Counted from the stretch's first letter, positions 10,316 to 27,526 are shown. The stretch: DNA of 64,000 nucleotides from Leucobacter viscericola (GCF_011299575.1 NZ_CP049863.1:3472001-3536000), one strand, 5' to 3'. The notes: generated by a model not told the origin, from the letters alone. Made by a program: numbers and translations.

Positions 10316-10741
10316 ATGTCTGAGCACGCAGCAGAATCGCAAGACCTCGTGGCCGCGCGTCCCGAGGTTGCGGGTGAAGCCGAGAGCAGACTCGCTTTTA
10401 CCCCGGTCGCTATTGATCTCATCGATCGGCTGTGGGCGATGCACGGCCCGCTCATGTTTCACCAGTCTGGAGGTTGCTGCGATGGCAGCGCACCCATGTG
10501 CTACCAGAACGGTGAGTTCAAAACAGGATCGCAAGATGTACTGCTCGGCACGCTTGAACTGCCGGGTCTCGCGGAAGCCGAGGATCAGCCGCGCGAGATC
10601 CAGTTCTGGATGTCTCGTGAGCAGTTCGGCGTGTGGGCCCACACGCACCTCACCATCGACGCGATTCCCGGTCGCGGCAGCGGTTTTTCGCTTGAGGCCC
10701 CGGAGGGTCAGCGTTTCTTGATTCGCTCCCGCCTGCTCTAG
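10316..10741 (+). CDS. DUF779 protein (acetaldehyde dehydrogenase-associated)
   Basis: 141 residues. Matches the DUF779 family by its SGGCCDGSAPMC cysteine cluster and the FWMSREQF and GRGSGFSLE stretches. The family has no proven activity; it is found beside ExaC-type aldehyde dehydrogenases, as here, so an accessory role in aldehyde oxidation is inferred. ATG at 10316 is preceded by AGAGGAGGGC. The gene stands alone after the adhP terminator and 47 bases before rlmN. Confidence 0.85.
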   Translation: MSEHAAESQDLVAARPEVAGEAESRLAFTPVAIDLIDRLWAMHGPLMFHQSGGCCDGSAPMCYQNGEFKTGSQDVLLGTLELPGLAEAEDQPREIQFWMSREQFGVWAHTHLTIDAIPGRGSGFSLEAPEGQRFLIRSRLL

Positions 10742-10788
10742 CCCTTGGTTCTTCTGCGTGCGCCCCCAGGCCGCAGATGCGACAATAG

Positions 10789-12126
10789 ATGGCAATGGAT
10801 CCGAACAAGCTCAATCATGATGCCCCCAAGCCGTCAGGCGAGGAGGCAAAGGCCGAGTACATCAAGACTCGTCCGCGGCGAGACACCTCGCGTCCACAGG
10901 TGCGCCCGAAAGCTGAGGGCTGGAAGCAGCTCTCTGGCCCCGACGGCAGGCCAACGCTGCAGTTCGCTTCGCCGCGTGTCAAACAACCCGCAACGCACCT
11001 CGCCGACATGACGCTGGAGGAGCGCGAAGCCAAGGTCGTCGAGATGGGGCTGCCGAAGTTCCGAGCCAAGCAGATCTCAAAGCACTACTTCGAACACCGC
11101 ACCACCGATCCCGAGCAGATGACCGATCTGCCGAAGGATCGCCGCGGCGAAATGGCCGAGGCGTTTTTCCCGCCGCTGCTCACCGAGGTGAAACGCCTCG
11201 TCACCGACGACGGCGACACGGTGAAGTTCCTGTGGCGCCTGTTTGACGGCGCGCTCGTTGAGTCGGTGCTGATGCGGTACCCGGGCAGGATCACGCTTTG
11301 TGTGTCGAGCCAGTGCGGCTGCGGCATGAACTGCCCGTTCTGCGCAACCGGGCAGTCGGGACTTACGCGTAACATGTCGACCGCCGAGATCCTCGACCAG
11401 ATTGTGCAGGCGAACCGCGTGATCGAAGAGGGTGGCCTCGGGCACACCCGAAAGGCCGTGAATGGCGCCGAGCCCGAGCGCGTGAACAACATCGTGTTCA
11501 TGGGCATGGGGGAGCCGCTTGCCAACTACAAGCGCGTCATGAACGCTGTGCACCGCATGATCGCGCCGTCACCCGAGGGCCTCGGTATGTCTGCGCGCGG
11601 CATCACGGTGTCGACCGTTGGCCTGGCCCCCGCGATCCGCAAGCTTGCCGACGAAGACATCCCGATCACGTTCGCCCTGTCGCTGCACGCGCCGGACGAC
11701 GAGCTGCGCGACGAACTGATCCCCGTGAACAGCCGTTGGAAGGTCGAGGAGGTGCTCGACGCCGCCTATCACTACTACGAAAAGACGGGCCGTCGGGTCT
11801 CGATCGAGTACGCGCTCATCAAAGACATGAACGACCACGCCTGGCGCGCGGAATTGCTCGCCGACAAGTTGAACGCGTACGGCAAGGGCTGGGTGCACGT
11901 GAACCCAATCCCGCTGAACCCGACACCCGGCTCCATCTGGACCTCGTCAACGCGCGAGGTGACCCGCGAGTTTGTGGATCGCCTCAACGCTGCCGGTGTG
12001 CCGACGACGCTGCGCGATACCCGCGGCAAAGAGATCGACGGTGCCTGCGGGCAGCTGGTGGCGACGGAGCAGGATCGCGCCGACGCTGACGCGGCGGTCG
12101 CGGCTGAGGCGGCCCTAGGCTCCTGA
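10789..12126 (+). CDS. rlmN: 23S rRNA/tRNA adenine-C2 methyltransferase RlmN (radical SAM)
   Basis: 445 residues. Methylates C2 of A2503 in 23S rRNA and A37 in some tRNAs. The radical-SAM cluster cysteines are in [14 protein letters not shown]; the SAM-binding strand is [12 protein letters not shown]; the C-terminal methyl-accepting cysteine is in [13 protein letters not shown]. An N-terminal extension of about 50 residues, rich in charge, precedes the usual core. ATG at 10789 has no Shine-Dalgarno; a second ATG at 10795 lies 8 bases after GACAAT, so the real start may be leaderless at 10795. Convergent with the MFS gene downstream, with a hairpin between them. Confidence 0.95.
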   Translation: MAMDPNKLNHDAPKPSGEEAKAEYIKTRPRRDTSRPQVRPKAEGWKQLSGPDGRPTLQFASPRVKQPATHLADMTLEEREAKVVEMGLPKFRAKQISKHYFEHRTTDPEQMTDLPKDRRGEMAEAFFPPLLTEVKRLVTDDGDTVKFLWRLFDGALVESVLMRYPGRITLCVSSQCGCGMNCPFCATGQSGLTRNMSTAEILDQIVQANRVIEEGGLGHTRKAVNGAEPERVNNIVFMGMGEPLANYKRVMNAVHRMIAPSPEGLGMSARGITVSTVGLAPAIRKLADEDIPITFALSLHAPDDELRDELIPVNSRWKVEEVLDAAYHYYEKTGRRVSIEYALIKDMNDHAWRAELLADKLNAYGKGWVHVNPIPLNPTPGSIWTSSTREVTREFVDRLNAAGVPTTLRDTRGKEIDGACGQLVATEQDRADADAAVAAEAALGS

Positions 12127-12146
12127 GCCGTCCGCCTCACCCGGTC

Positions 12147-12168
12147 ATTCTGCGCGGAGTCGCAGAAT
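12147..12168. terminator. Bidirectional hairpin between rlmN and the DHA2 exporter gene
   Basis: Perfect 8-bp stem ATTCTGCG/CGCAGAAT with a 6-base loop, between two convergent stops. It may end transcripts from both sides. Confidence 0.6.
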
Positions 12169-12176
12169 CCACGTGA

Positions 12177-13553
12177 TTAAATGCTTGCCCGAGCAGGATT
12201 GCGGATCCCGAGAAACGAGACGAGCGACCCCGCGAGAAACAGCGTGCCCGTCACAATGGCTGCCGAGTGGAACCCGGCAAGGTCGAGGCTGCCGCCGACA
12301 ATGCTCGCGAGCAGCGCGATGACGATGAGTCCGGCCACGCGCGAGATCGCGTTGTTCACCGCCGAGGCGATGCCGCTTCGTTCTGGGCCGATGGCGCCGA
12401 GAATCGTCGCGGTGAGCGGGGCGACCATGATGGAAAGCCCAAGGCCCATCACGATCATCGACGGCAATACTTGCCACCAGTAAGAAAAGGGTTGACCGAC
12501 CCAGAGCAGCATGAATGCTCCAATGGCTAGCAAAAACGGCCCCACCGACATGAACAGCCGCGGTCCGTACTTGCCCGCGAGATCGCCGACCTTCGAACTC
12601 AGCAGCACCATCAGGATCGTGATCGGAAGGCTGGCGAGGCCCGCGAGGGTAGCGGTCAACCCCGGGCCGTCGGTGTTCTGCAGGTACACCCCAACAACAA
12701 ATCCGTTGAGAGACAGCGCCGCGTAGATAAACAGTGTCGCAAGGTTGCCCGTCCAGAAGTTGCGCACGCGGAAGAGCTCGAGCGGCAGGATCGGCGACGC
12801 AGCGCGCGTCTGCCACCACAGAAACCCCGCAAAGAGTATGACCCCGGCGACCAGGGGCATCCAGATCTGAGGGCTCGCCCACCCGTGGGACGGCTCCTCG
12901 ATCAGGGCCCAGACCGCGAGCCCGAGTCCCAGGGCCGCCGCAGCGCCACCCGCACAGTCGATACGCACCCCCGTTTGCCGGTCGTCAGTGCCGCGCAGCC
13001 GCACGAGCATCCACAGAGTGATTGCGATGGGAATGACGTTGATGAGAAAGACGAATCGCCACGAAAAATAATCGGTAAAGAGGCCGCCCATTAGCGGCCC
13101 AACGATCATCGCCCCGGTTGTCGCCGCAGTCCACACGCCGATGGCCCGCCCCTGCGCGGGGCCGGAGATGCGTGAGGTAATTAGCGCGAGCGAGCTCGGC
13201 AGCAAAAAGGCGCCCGCTGCACCCTGCACGGCGCGCGCCACGATCATCATCTCGGGGTTGACCGCAAGACCAACCGCAATCGAGGCGACACCAAATCCGA
13301 CAAGCCCAATGCGCATGATGAACACGCGCCCGTAGGCGTCGGCGATCGACCCGGCCAGCAGCATGAGCGCGCTGAGAGTCACGAGGTAGCTGTCGACCAC
13401 CCACTGCTGGGTTGCGAGACCGCCGCCGAGATCCGCCGCAATCCGAGGCAGCGCAACATTGGTCACCGAAGCGTCGAGTGAGGTGACAAACGAGGCGAGG
13501 ATCGCGATGGTAGCGACGAGCCGCTGCTGCTCCGTGAGGGCGTGATCGGTCAT
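12177..13553 (-). CDS. MFS drug-exporter-like transporter (DHA2/EmrB family)
   Basis: 458 residues, mostly hydrophobic, with the 14-helix DHA2 look. Typical motifs: LDASVTNVALPRI in helix 1, WVVDSYLVTLSALML, and RAVQGAAGAFLLPSSLALI. Proteins of this family export drugs, dyes or metabolites with proton exchange; the substrate cannot be told. The ATG lies 6 bases after a TAAACT hexamer and has no Shine-Dalgarno, so the message is probably leaderless. A symmetric set of four 11-mers lies upstream at 13613-13688 and probably controls it. Confidence 0.88.
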   Translation of the reverse strand: MTDHALTEQQRLVATIAILASFVTSLDASVTNVALPRIAADLGGGLATQQWVVDSYLVTLSALMLLAGSIADAYGRVFIMRIGLVGFGVASIAVGLAVNPEMMIVARAVQGAAGAFLLPSSLALITSRISGPAQGRAIGVWTAATTGAMIVGPLMGGLFTDYFSWRFVFLINVIPIAITLWMLVRLRGTDDRQTGVRIDCAGGAAAALGLGLAVWALIEEPSHGWASPQIWMPLVAGVILFAGFLWWQTRAASPILPLELFRVRNFWTGNLATLFIYAALSLNGFVVGVYLQNTDGPGLTATLAGLASLPITILMVLLSSKVGDLAGKYGPRLFMSVGPFLLAIGAFMLLWVGQPFSYWWQVLPSMIVMGLGLSIMVAPLTATILGAIGPERSGIASAVNNAISRVAGLIVIALLASIVGGSLDLAGFHSAAIVTGTLFLAGSLVSFLGIRNPARASI

Positions 13554-13559
13554 GCGAGC

Positions 13560-13588
13560 AGTTTACGTCGAGACCGTTGCGCGGTCAC
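13560..13588 (-). promoter_or_regulatory. Promoter of the DHA2 transporter
   Basis: On the minus strand: -35 GTGACC (13583-13588), 17-base spacer, -10 TAAACT (13560-13565), then 6 bases to the ATG. The spacing predicts transcription starting at the start codon. Confidence 0.55.
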
Positions 13589-13612
13589 TGTTGGGGTTTC
13601 GATCGGGCAGCA

Positions 13613-13688
13613 GCTCAGCCGGTACTCACGGCTCAACCGGTCCAATGACGCGGTCTTGAACCGGCTGAACGCTCTGCACCGGCTGAAG
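13613..13688. promoter_or_regulatory. Symmetric four-copy operator-like repeat (consensus ACCGGYTGARS)
   Basis: Four 11-mers: minus-strand copies at 13613-13623 and 13631-13641, plus-strand copies at 13660-13670 and 13678-13688. Start-to-start distance within each pair is 18 bases, and the whole is exactly symmetric about 13650/13651. It sits about 25 bases upstream of the -35 of the DHA2 transporter and about 98 bases from its expected start, a position typical of an activator or a cooperative repressor. It is also just after the aminotransferase stop, so a role as a 3' hairpin is possible. The binding protein is unknown. Confidence 0.6.
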
Positions 13689-13690
13689 CG

Positions 13691-14749
13691 TCACTTACCG
13701 AGCGCTCGCCCAAGCATCTCGATGTCTGCGGCTGTATTCCACAGGTGGAATGAGACCCGCGCGTTGCCCGCGCGGCCCGAGGCGGTGATCCCGGCCCGCT
13801 GCATGGCTGCCAGCGCTGTGCCTTCAGGATCGGCCCACGTCACGATGGCCGAGTCGCCCTCGGGCAGGCCGAGTACTTCTCTGGCCGAGTTCGCGAGCGC
13901 AAGGTCGTGCGCGTGAACGAACGCCGGGTCGAGTTTCGTGAAGAGTTCGAGTGCCGCGGCGGTTCCCTCGATGATGGGCCAGGCAGGCGACACGCTGAAT
14001 CGGCCAGCGCCCGCTGCGAGGGGAGTGTGACCGGCGTAGCAGGATCCCCACACGTCGTCGGCTGAACACCATCCGGCGGCGATCGGGGTGAGCGTGTCGT
14101 CGAGGCCTGCCCTGACCGTAAGGAACGCGGTGCCTCGCGGTGCACACAGCCACTTGTAGGCGTGGCAGACGGTGTAGTCGAAGTCACCAGCCCCAATGGG
14201 CAACCAACCGAGTGACTGGGTGAGATCCACACAGGTGCGCGCGCCGACTGCGGCGGCGGCACGTTGGATCGCGGCCGCGTCGGCGACAACACCCGAAGCG
14301 GACTGCACGAGCGAAAACGCCACGAGTGAGGTCTTGGCATTGACCGAAGAAGCCAGTTCAGGCACCGGCACATAGCGCACGGTTACCCCGCGACCGCGGA
14401 GCTGTTCAAACGGATGTGTGAGCGAGGCGAAGTCACCTGAAGCGCACAGTACCTCGCCACCATCGGGCACCGAGGTCGCCACGATCGATACGAGCTGTGA
14501 CACCTGCGACCCAATGGCCACTCGATCTGGCGCCACCCCAGCGATCGTCGCGAAGAGTTCAACGCAGCGGTCGGCTTCTTTGCCAATGGCTCGGGCGTCC
14601 ATCGTTCCAGCAGCCCAGGAATCTGTGAAGCGGTGCATGGCCGCGCTCGTTGCATGGCTGGGAAGGCCACCCGTGCACGCGGAAAGGTATCCGGGTGCCG
14701 GTGAGAACTGGCTCTGCAGAAAAGCGGCGGTGTTGACTGATGCGGTCAT
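13691..14749 (-). CDS. Class V aminotransferase-fold PLP enzyme
   Basis: 352 residues. PLP fold type I: probable Schiff-base lysine in CHAYKWLCAPRG, cofactor aspartate in CVDLTQSLGW. Related to kynureninase, isopenicillin-N epimerase-like and cysteine desulfurase-like proteins; substrate not assignable. ATG at 14749 has no clear Shine-Dalgarno. It is divergent from a LysR regulator 81 bases away, the usual layout for a regulator and its target, and an MFS gene follows the LysR gene, so the three may handle one amino-acid-like compound. Confidence 0.8.
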   Translation of the reverse strand: MTASVNTAAFLQSQFSPAPGYLSACTGGLPSHATSAAMHRFTDSWAAGTMDARAIGKEADRCVELFATIAGVAPDRVAIGSQVSQLVSIVATSVPDGGEVLCASGDFASLTHPFEQLRGRGVTVRYVPVPELASSVNAKTSLVAFSLVQSASGVVADAAAIQRAAAAVGARTCVDLTQSLGWLPIGAGDFDYTVCHAYKWLCAPRGTAFLTVRAGLDDTLTPIAAGWCSADDVWGSCYAGHTPLAAGAGRFSVSPAWPIIEGTAAALELFTKLDPAFVHAHDLALANSAREVLGLPEGDSAIVTWADPEGTALAAMQRAGITASGRAGNARVSFHLWNTAADIEMLGRALGK

Positions 14750-14795
14750 GCAGCCAGGTTAAGCGACGGGCCAACATAATGAAAGTGAAAGATTC

Positions 14796-14824
14796 TTATC
14801 ATTTCCCTCATCCTGGGTTATGAT
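14796..14824 (+). promoter_or_regulatory. Promoter of the LysR gene
   Basis: TTATCA (14796-14801), 17-base spacer, TATGAT (14819-14824), then 6 bases to ATG 14831. Fits a leaderless transcript. The surrounding AT-rich stretch (about 14777-14810) between divergent genes is the likely LysR binding region. Confidence 0.55.
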
Positions 14825-14830
14825 TGCCGC

Positions 14831-15784
14831 ATGAACACGATTCGCAGCGCCGATCCTCTCGGCTCAATCGACTCGACTGAGCTCCGCATTCTGCACGCCC
14901 TCGCCCTCTCCGGTTCACTCACGGCAACCGCCGCGCAGCTCGGCCTCAGCCAGCCCGCGGTCAGTCAGCGCATCAAGCGCGTTGAGACCAGGCTTGCGGT
15001 TCCGCTCATCGAGCGCAGCGGACGTGGCATTCGGCTTACGCCAGCAGGCAGAATTCTTGCGGAGCACGGCCGCACCGTCGTCTCCGAGATCGACGCTGCG
15101 CTGGCCGCGATCGACGATCTACGCGGCGAGCGCGCGGGCACCCTCCGTCTGGTGGGGTTTCCCTCCGCCTCCGCAACCGTCGTCCCCGCCATCATGCGCA
15201 CACTCGCTGTGCAAGCGCCCGAGGTTTCGCTGCAGTACCGCGAGGCCGAGCCGCCCACGGCCACCGAGATGCTGCGCGACGGTGAGGTCGACTGTGCTCT
15301 CGTGTTTGACTACGAAGGAGCCGCCGAGTTGCCCGCCGGCAGCGCGTTTATGCCGCTGTGGCGCGAAGAAGTGAGTTTGGTCGTCTCAGACGAGCGCGCG
15401 GGCGATGCAACCTCGGCAGATCTGGGGGAGTTCTCGGAGGAGCACTGGATCGCTGGCTGCGAGAAGTGCCGCGGTCACCTGCTGACCGCCGCGGGCGAGG
15501 CGGGGTTCGAACCCGACATTATTCAAGAGACCGATAACGTGCCAGCGATGCTCGCGATGGCGGCGGCGGGTGGCGCGGTTGCGCTCGTTCCTGGCCTCGC
15601 GCTCGCTGCGGCGCGCACACTGCCCGAGGACGCCAGGGCGCTGCCACTTGCTCCGCCGCGCTATCGCACCATCGGTCTCGTCTCAATGGTCACCGCCAAC
15701 GAGAGCCCTCAGGTGAAGCTCGCAAAGCGTTTGCTCTCTGAGGTGGACGGTAGCTGCTGGGGGTTAGCGCCCGTTGACGACTGA
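14831..15784 (+). CDS. LysR-family transcriptional regulator
   Basis: 317 residues. The N-terminal winged helix-turn-helix is clear ([29 protein letters not shown]), followed by a substrate-binding-like effector domain. It is divergent from the class V aminotransferase gene and overlaps the following MFS gene by 11 bases, so it probably regulates the aminotransferase and is co-expressed with the transporter. The start is the ATG placed 6 bases after a good -10. Effector unknown. Confidence 0.9.
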   Translation: MNTIRSADPLGSIDSTELRILHALALSGSLTATAAQLGLSQPAVSQRIKRVETRLAVPLIERSGRGIRLTPAGRILAEHGRTVVSEIDAALAAIDDLRGERAGTLRLVGFPSASATVVPAIMRTLAVQAPEVSLQYREAEPPTATEMLRDGEVDCALVFDYEGAAELPAGSAFMPLWREEVSLVVSDERAGDATSADLGEFSEEHWIAGCEKCRGHLLTAAGEAGFEPDIIQETDNVPAMLAMAAAGGAVALVPGLALAAARTLPEDARALPLAPPRYRTIGLVSMVTANESPQVKLAKRLLSEVDGSCWGLAPVDD

Positions 15785-17020
15785 TACTCTCTCAACTCAA
15801 TCTCGCGTGCAGCGCCGCACTGTCACGGTGCTGGCGCTCGCCACGATCCTCGGCGGTCTCGGTGTGGGCGCCTCGCTCTCGGCGGGTGCGTTGCTCATCG
15901 CCGATATTACGGGCAACCCCGCACTGTCGGGCCTCGGCTCCACCATGAACGCGGTCGGCGCGGCGGTCGCAGGAATCCCGCTCGCTCGGCTCGCGGCAAA
16001 ACGCGGGCGCAGAATCGCGCTGGCTACCGGCAATCTCACCGCCGTGTGCGGTGCCGTGCTCGTCATCGTCGCAGCTGCCGCTCACATCGTTCCCCTCTTG
16101 TTTGTTGGGCTGGCCGTGCTCGGCATTGCCGTTGCCGTGCAACTGCAGTCGCGGTTTGCCGCGGCAGACCTCGCGCTGCCCGAGCGGCGAGGTCGGGATC
16201 TCTCGCTCGTCGTTTGGTCGATCACAATTGGCGCGGTCACCGGGCCTAACCTCATTGGCCCGGGGGAGCACCTGGGCGAAGCGCTCGGACTCCCCGGGCT
16301 CTCCGGCATCTTCATCTTCACGATCGCTGCTCAGCTGGCCGCGGCCTGTGTCGTGTGGTTCGGGCTGCGCCCGGATCCGCTGCTCGAATCACGCCGCCTC
16401 GCGATTGCCGGCGAAGAGAATGGCGGATCCGCGGCGGCTGCCGAGGTCACCGTCGAAGCGCCGAGCTCACCGTTTCCGCAGTACCTCACAATCGCGGTCA
16501 TTGCCCTCGCTCACGCGGTCATGGTTGGCCTCATGGCGATGACACCGCTGCACCTGACGCACCACGGTGGCACCATCGAGCTCGTCGGATTCACCATCAG
16601 CATCCACATCGCTGGCATGTACGCTCTCTCGCCCGTGTTCGGTTTCTTGACCGGACGCTTCGGCGCGATCCCCGTCGTGTTCGCCGGATTCGTGTTTCTC
16701 GGCCTAGCAGCGCTCGGCACATTTTCCGGGGGAGAAAGCGTCGCGATTATCCAGGTGGCGCTTGTGCTGCTTGGTATCGGGTGGAGCATGGTGACGGTCG
16801 CGGGTGCAACGCTGCTCACGAATCTGACACCACTCGCACAGCGGCCAAGGAGTCAGGGCCAGTCAGACACCACGATGAACGCGGCGGGTGCACTCTTTGG
16901 TGCTGCCTCCGGGGTCATTTTTGCGATCGGTGGTTTCCCGACGCTGTCGGTCGTTGCCGGGGTTTTGATCCTCTTGGGATCGCGGCCGCTGCGCGGCTCG
17001 CCATCGTCACGCGAGGGTAG
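15774..17020 (+). CDS. MFS transporter with an apparent frameshift near its 3' end
   Basis: About 12 membrane helices. It starts with TTG at 15774, overlapping the LysR stop (GTG 15807 is an alternative). In its own frame there is no stop, and translation would run into gltX, giving a 927-codon fused frame. Around 16975-16980 the last helix reads GVLILLG and then turns polar ([13 protein letters not shown]); shifting by one base gives [20 protein letters not shown] and a stop at 17018-17020, a much more normal end for a last helix. One G missing from a G run would explain it. This may be a sequencing error, a real mutation, or programmed frameshifting. Residues before this point look intact. 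Likely an exporter; substrate unknown. Confidence 0.75.
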
Positions 17021-17023
17021 ACT
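17018..17023 (+). promoter_or_regulatory. -10 element for leaderless gltX
   Basis: TAGACT ends 7 bases before ATG 17031. No convincing -35 and no Shine-Dalgarno. The hexamer overlaps the stop of the frame-corrected MFS gene. Confidence 0.5.
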
Positions 17024-17030
17024 AGTGGGG

Positions 17031-18557
17031 ATGGCACACACCGAGACCCCCAAATTTTCAAACGCGACCGGTTCCGACGTTCGCGTCCGCTTCTGTCCCT
17101 CTCCGACGGGCACACCGCACGTGGGTATGGTGCGCACCGCCCTGTTTAACTGGGCCTACGCGCGGCACACTGGCGGCACGTTTGTGTTCCGCATCGAAGA
17201 CACAGATGCTGCGCGCGATAGCGAAGAGAGCTACGCGCAGATCCTCGATTCCCTGCGGTGGCTGGGCCTTGACTGGGACGAGGGCATCGACGCCGGCGGC
17301 TCGCAGGGGCCGTACCGCCAGTCAGAACGCGGCGAGATTTACCAGGGCATCATTGCCCAGCTGGTCGATGGTGGCTACCTCTACGAGAGCTACTCAACGG
17401 CCGAGGAAATCGATGCGCGCAACGAAGCCGCGGGTCGCCCGAAACAGCTCGGCTACGACAACTTTGATCGTGACCTCACTGAAGAGCAGCGCGCTGCCTT
17501 CCGCGCGGAGGGTCGCCAGCCCGCCCTGCGTTTCCGGGTGCCCGACACCGATCTTTCGTTCACTGACCTCGTGCGCGGCGACATCACGTTCCCTGCCGGC
17601 TCCACGATCGACTTTGTTGTGGTGCGCCCGAACGGCGCCCCGCTGTACACACTGGTGAACCCGGTTGACGACGCGCTCATGGGCATCACCCACGTGCTGC
17701 GCGGTGAAGACCTGCTCTCGTCGACGCCGCGCCAGATCGCCCTGCACCACGCACTTGTGAACCTCGGTATTTCAGAGGCGATCCCGCAGTTTGGGCACCT
17801 GCCTTACGTGCTGGGTGAGGGCAACAAGAAACTTTCGAAGCGCGATCCCGAGTCCAACTTGTTGCACCACCGCGAGCGTGGCTTCATTCCCGAGGGACTG
17901 CTGAACTACCTGTCGCTGCTGGGCTGGTCGATCGGCCCGGATCGCGACATCTTTACGAGCGAAGAGATGATCGCCGCGTTCGACGTGACCGACGTCAACC
18001 CGAACCCGGCTCGTTTCGACCAGAAGAAGGCCGACTCCATCAACGCGGATCACATCCGCCTGCTGAGCGAAGAGGACTTCGGCGAGCGGATCCGCCCGTA
18101 CCTCGTTGCGAGCGGCGTGCTGCCAATCGAGCCGAGTGCGCACCAGAAAGAGATCATTCGCAAGGCAGTACCGCTCGTGCAGAGCCGTGTCACCGTGCTG
18201 TCGGAAGTCTCCGCAATGCTGGGCTTCCTCTTCACCTCGGTTGAGGCGCTTGAGTACGAAGACGATGCGCTTAAGTCTTTGAAAGACGATGCGCCCCAGG
18301 TGCTCGCTGCCGGTACCGCCGCGCTCACGGAGATTCCGGAGGCCGAGTGGAACACCGAGCGGATCCAAACCGCGCTGCAGACCGCCCTCATTGATGGGTT
18401 GGGTCTGAAGCCACGCGTTGCCTTTGGAGCGCTTCGAGTTGCTGCGTCCGGACGCCGCGTCTCTCCACCCCTGTTTGAATCGTTCGAGCTGCTGGGCCGC
18501 GAGGAGTCACTCGCGCGTCTCGCAAAGCTCGAGGGCCGCCTCAGCGTAGAGTCCTAG
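17031..18557 (+). CDS. gltX: Glutamyl-tRNA synthetase
   Basis: 508 residues, normal length. Charges tRNA-Glu, and in many actinobacteria also tRNA-Gln for later amidation. The class I signature HIGH appears as [11 protein letters not shown], the KMSKS loop as [22 protein letters not shown] lies between. ATG 17031 begins [11 protein letters not shown] and is the natural start, although the upstream MFS frame runs into it without a stop. It sits 7 bases after a TAGACT -10 box, so it has its own leaderless promoter and does not need the fused reading. Confidence 0.97.
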   Translation: MAHTETPKFSNATGSDVRVRFCPSPTGTPHVGMVRTALFNWAYARHTGGTFVFRIEDTDAARDSEESYAQILDSLRWLGLDWDEGIDAGGSQGPYRQSERGEIYQGIIAQLVDGGYLYESYSTAEEIDARNEAAGRPKQLGYDNFDRDLTEEQRAAFRAEGRQPALRFRVPDTDLSFTDLVRGDITFPAGSTIDFVVVRPNGAPLYTLVNPVDDALMGITHVLRGEDLLSSTPRQIALHHALVNLGISEAIPQFGHLPYVLGEGNKKLSKRDPESNLLHHRERGFIPEGLLNYLSLLGWSIGPDRDIFTSEEMIAAFDVTDVNPNPARFDQKKADSINADHIRLLSEEDFGERIRPYLVASGVLPIEPSAHQKEIIRKAVPLVQSRVTVLSEVSAMLGFLFTSVEALEYEDDALKSLKDDAPQVLAAGTAALTEIPEAEWNTERIQTALQTALIDGLGLKPRVAFGALRVAASGRRVSPPLFESFELLGREESLARLAKLEGRLSVES

Positions 18558-18609
18558 CGGGCAAGTTGTGACCTTTCTGGTCCGTTAACACAACAAAGGA
18601 GAAGCTGTC

Positions 18610-19588
18610 GTGCAAGAGACTGAGCTGCCCGTCGGAGTTGCAATCATCGGTGGAGGTCCCGCTGGCCTTTCAGCGGGGCTGCAGTTGGTGCGCGCGAATC
18701 GCCGCATCACGGTGCTCGATAGCAATCGGCCTCGGCACGCGGCGACACTGCGCTCGCACGGCTTTTTGACCCGGGACGGTGTGCCACCGCTTGAGGTGCG
18801 CAGGCTGGCGCGCGAAGAATTCGAGGCTTACCCGACCGCCAAGGTTGTGCAAGCCGTGGCGAGCGAGGTCACCCCGCTCACTCGAGATGAAGCGATCGCG
18901 GTTGGTTTCCCCGACGGCATCGGTTTCCGAGTGCGCGGCACCGGAGTGCGTGGGGCCGCAGACGCTGAGGTGATTTCGCGCCGCGTGTTGATCGCGGCCG
19001 GGCTCACCGAGGATCTGCCTGACCTCCCGATGATCCGCGCCTACTACGGCACCGCGCTGCACAGCTGTGTTGAGTGCGACGGTTTCGAAAAGAGTGACAA
19101 GCCGCTCGTGTTGATCGGCGAGACGAGCGATCTCTTCGCGCGCGCTCTGCTCATCAGCAGGATCAGCTCAGACCTCATTGTGTTCACAAACGGTGCTGAC
19201 ACGATCACCCCTGCGCAAGAGGAACAGCTTTCCAAGATCGGGATCCGCGTCGAGCGTCGTCAGATCGACGACATTGTTGGCGAAAAGGCCGACATGACCG
19301 GTGTTCGCCTCGCGGATGGTGAGGTTATTCCCCGTGTTGGTGGGTTTGTGCGCCCACGCTGGCACGCGCCCGTTGAGTTTCTCGGTGAAAACGCCATCGA
19401 GCGGGATGACTGGGGTCTTGTTGTTGTTGATAAGCGCGGGGAAACTTCTGTGCGAGGCATCTACGCGGTTGGCGACATCGTGCCGCCCGGCCCTCAGCAA
19501 ATTGTGATCGCTGCGGGCGATGGTGCGCGGGTTGCCGCAAAGCTCAACATGGACATGATTCGCGGCGCACTGGGGGTTGGCCTCATCG

Positions 19589-19596
<8 letters not shown>
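18610..19596 (+). CDS. FAD-dependent pyridine nucleotide oxidoreductase, thioredoxin reductase-like
   Basis: 328 residues. FAD-binding GGGPAGLSAGL near residue 15, a CVEC pair (SCVECDGFE) at the place of the thioredoxin reductase CxxC, and a C-terminal FAD motif (GIYAVGDIVPPGPQQ). The second (NADPH) Rossmann motif is weak: LVLIGETSDLFARAL lacks GxGxxA. So it may be a ferredoxin/thioredoxin reductase-like protein with another donor or partner. GTG 18610 follows AAAGGAG. It overlaps the transporter gene downstream by 8 bases, so they are co-translated. Confidence 0.82.
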
Positions 19597-21980
<2,384 letters not shown>

Positions 21981-22009
21981 TTGATTAGTCATGTTCTGGT
22001 GTGTAGAGT
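21981..22009 (+). promoter_or_regulatory. Candidate rRNA promoter P1
   Basis: TTGATT (21981-21986), 17-base spacer, TAGAGT (22004-22009), about 360 bases before mature 16S. Confidence 0.55.
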
Positions 22010-22023
22010 AGGGAACCTCATCT

Positions 22024-22058
22024 CACCGAAACGGTGACAACACGAATTCGTGTGTCAC
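22024..22058 (+). promoter_or_regulatory. Overlapping hairpins at the 5' end of the rRNA leader
   Basis: CACCG/CGGTG (22024-22036) and a larger arm GTGAC/GTCAC (22034-22058) enclosing a perfect 14-base palindrome (22040-22053). The two share the bases at 22034-22036, so they cannot fully form together. It begins about 15 bases downstream of P1. Confidence 0.45.
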
Positions 22059-22090
22059 GTTGATGCCGAGATCTGAATGATTCGGCTAAC

Positions 22091-22119
22091 TTGGTTTTTC
22101 CAGGTTGTTTTGGTAGGTT
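22091..22119 (+). promoter_or_regulatory. Candidate rRNA promoter P2
   Basis: TTGGTT (22091-22096), 17-base spacer, TAGGTT (22114-22119). Confidence 0.45.
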
Positions 22120-22171
22120 AGGAAAGTTGCTCTTCGGAAGCCCGGTTGGGTGTGTACGGGGGGTGTCTGGT

Positions 22172-22195
22172 CCTTGAGAACTCAATAGTGTGCAC
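22172..22195 (+). promoter_or_regulatory. Actinobacterial pre-rRNA leader motif
   Basis: CCTTGAGAACTCAATAGTGTG matches the leader sequence found upstream of actinobacterial 16S genes and linked to antitermination/processing. A related copy (TTGAGAACTACACAGTG) lies in the 16S-23S spacer at 24209-24225. Confidence 0.6.
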
Positions 22196-22368
22196 TTTAA
22201 TTGTCAAATGCCAATTATTTATCCCGTCGCTGACCGCTTTGGTGGTTGGTTGATGGCGATTCCTTTTGGACAAAATTATAGATGAACGTCAGTAATGATG
22301 TTTGTTTTTTGTCAGGTTGAACTCGCTCACGTTCCGGCTTATTCCGCTGGTTTGTGGGCATGTAATTT

Positions 22369-27444
<5,076 letters not shown>

Positions 27445-27526
27445 CTCTCTCCACTCTTTGTGGTGGAGACGTAAGACTTATTTTTGTAACGATAATCGCG
27501 TCCGCTTTGTGGTTCTTGACGTACGG

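Noticed and set aside
15774..18557. True MFS-GltX fusion protein
   Set aside because: gltX has its own start and -10, and a one-base shift gives the MFS gene a natural end; fusion is unlikely to be the working form, though kept as a finding.
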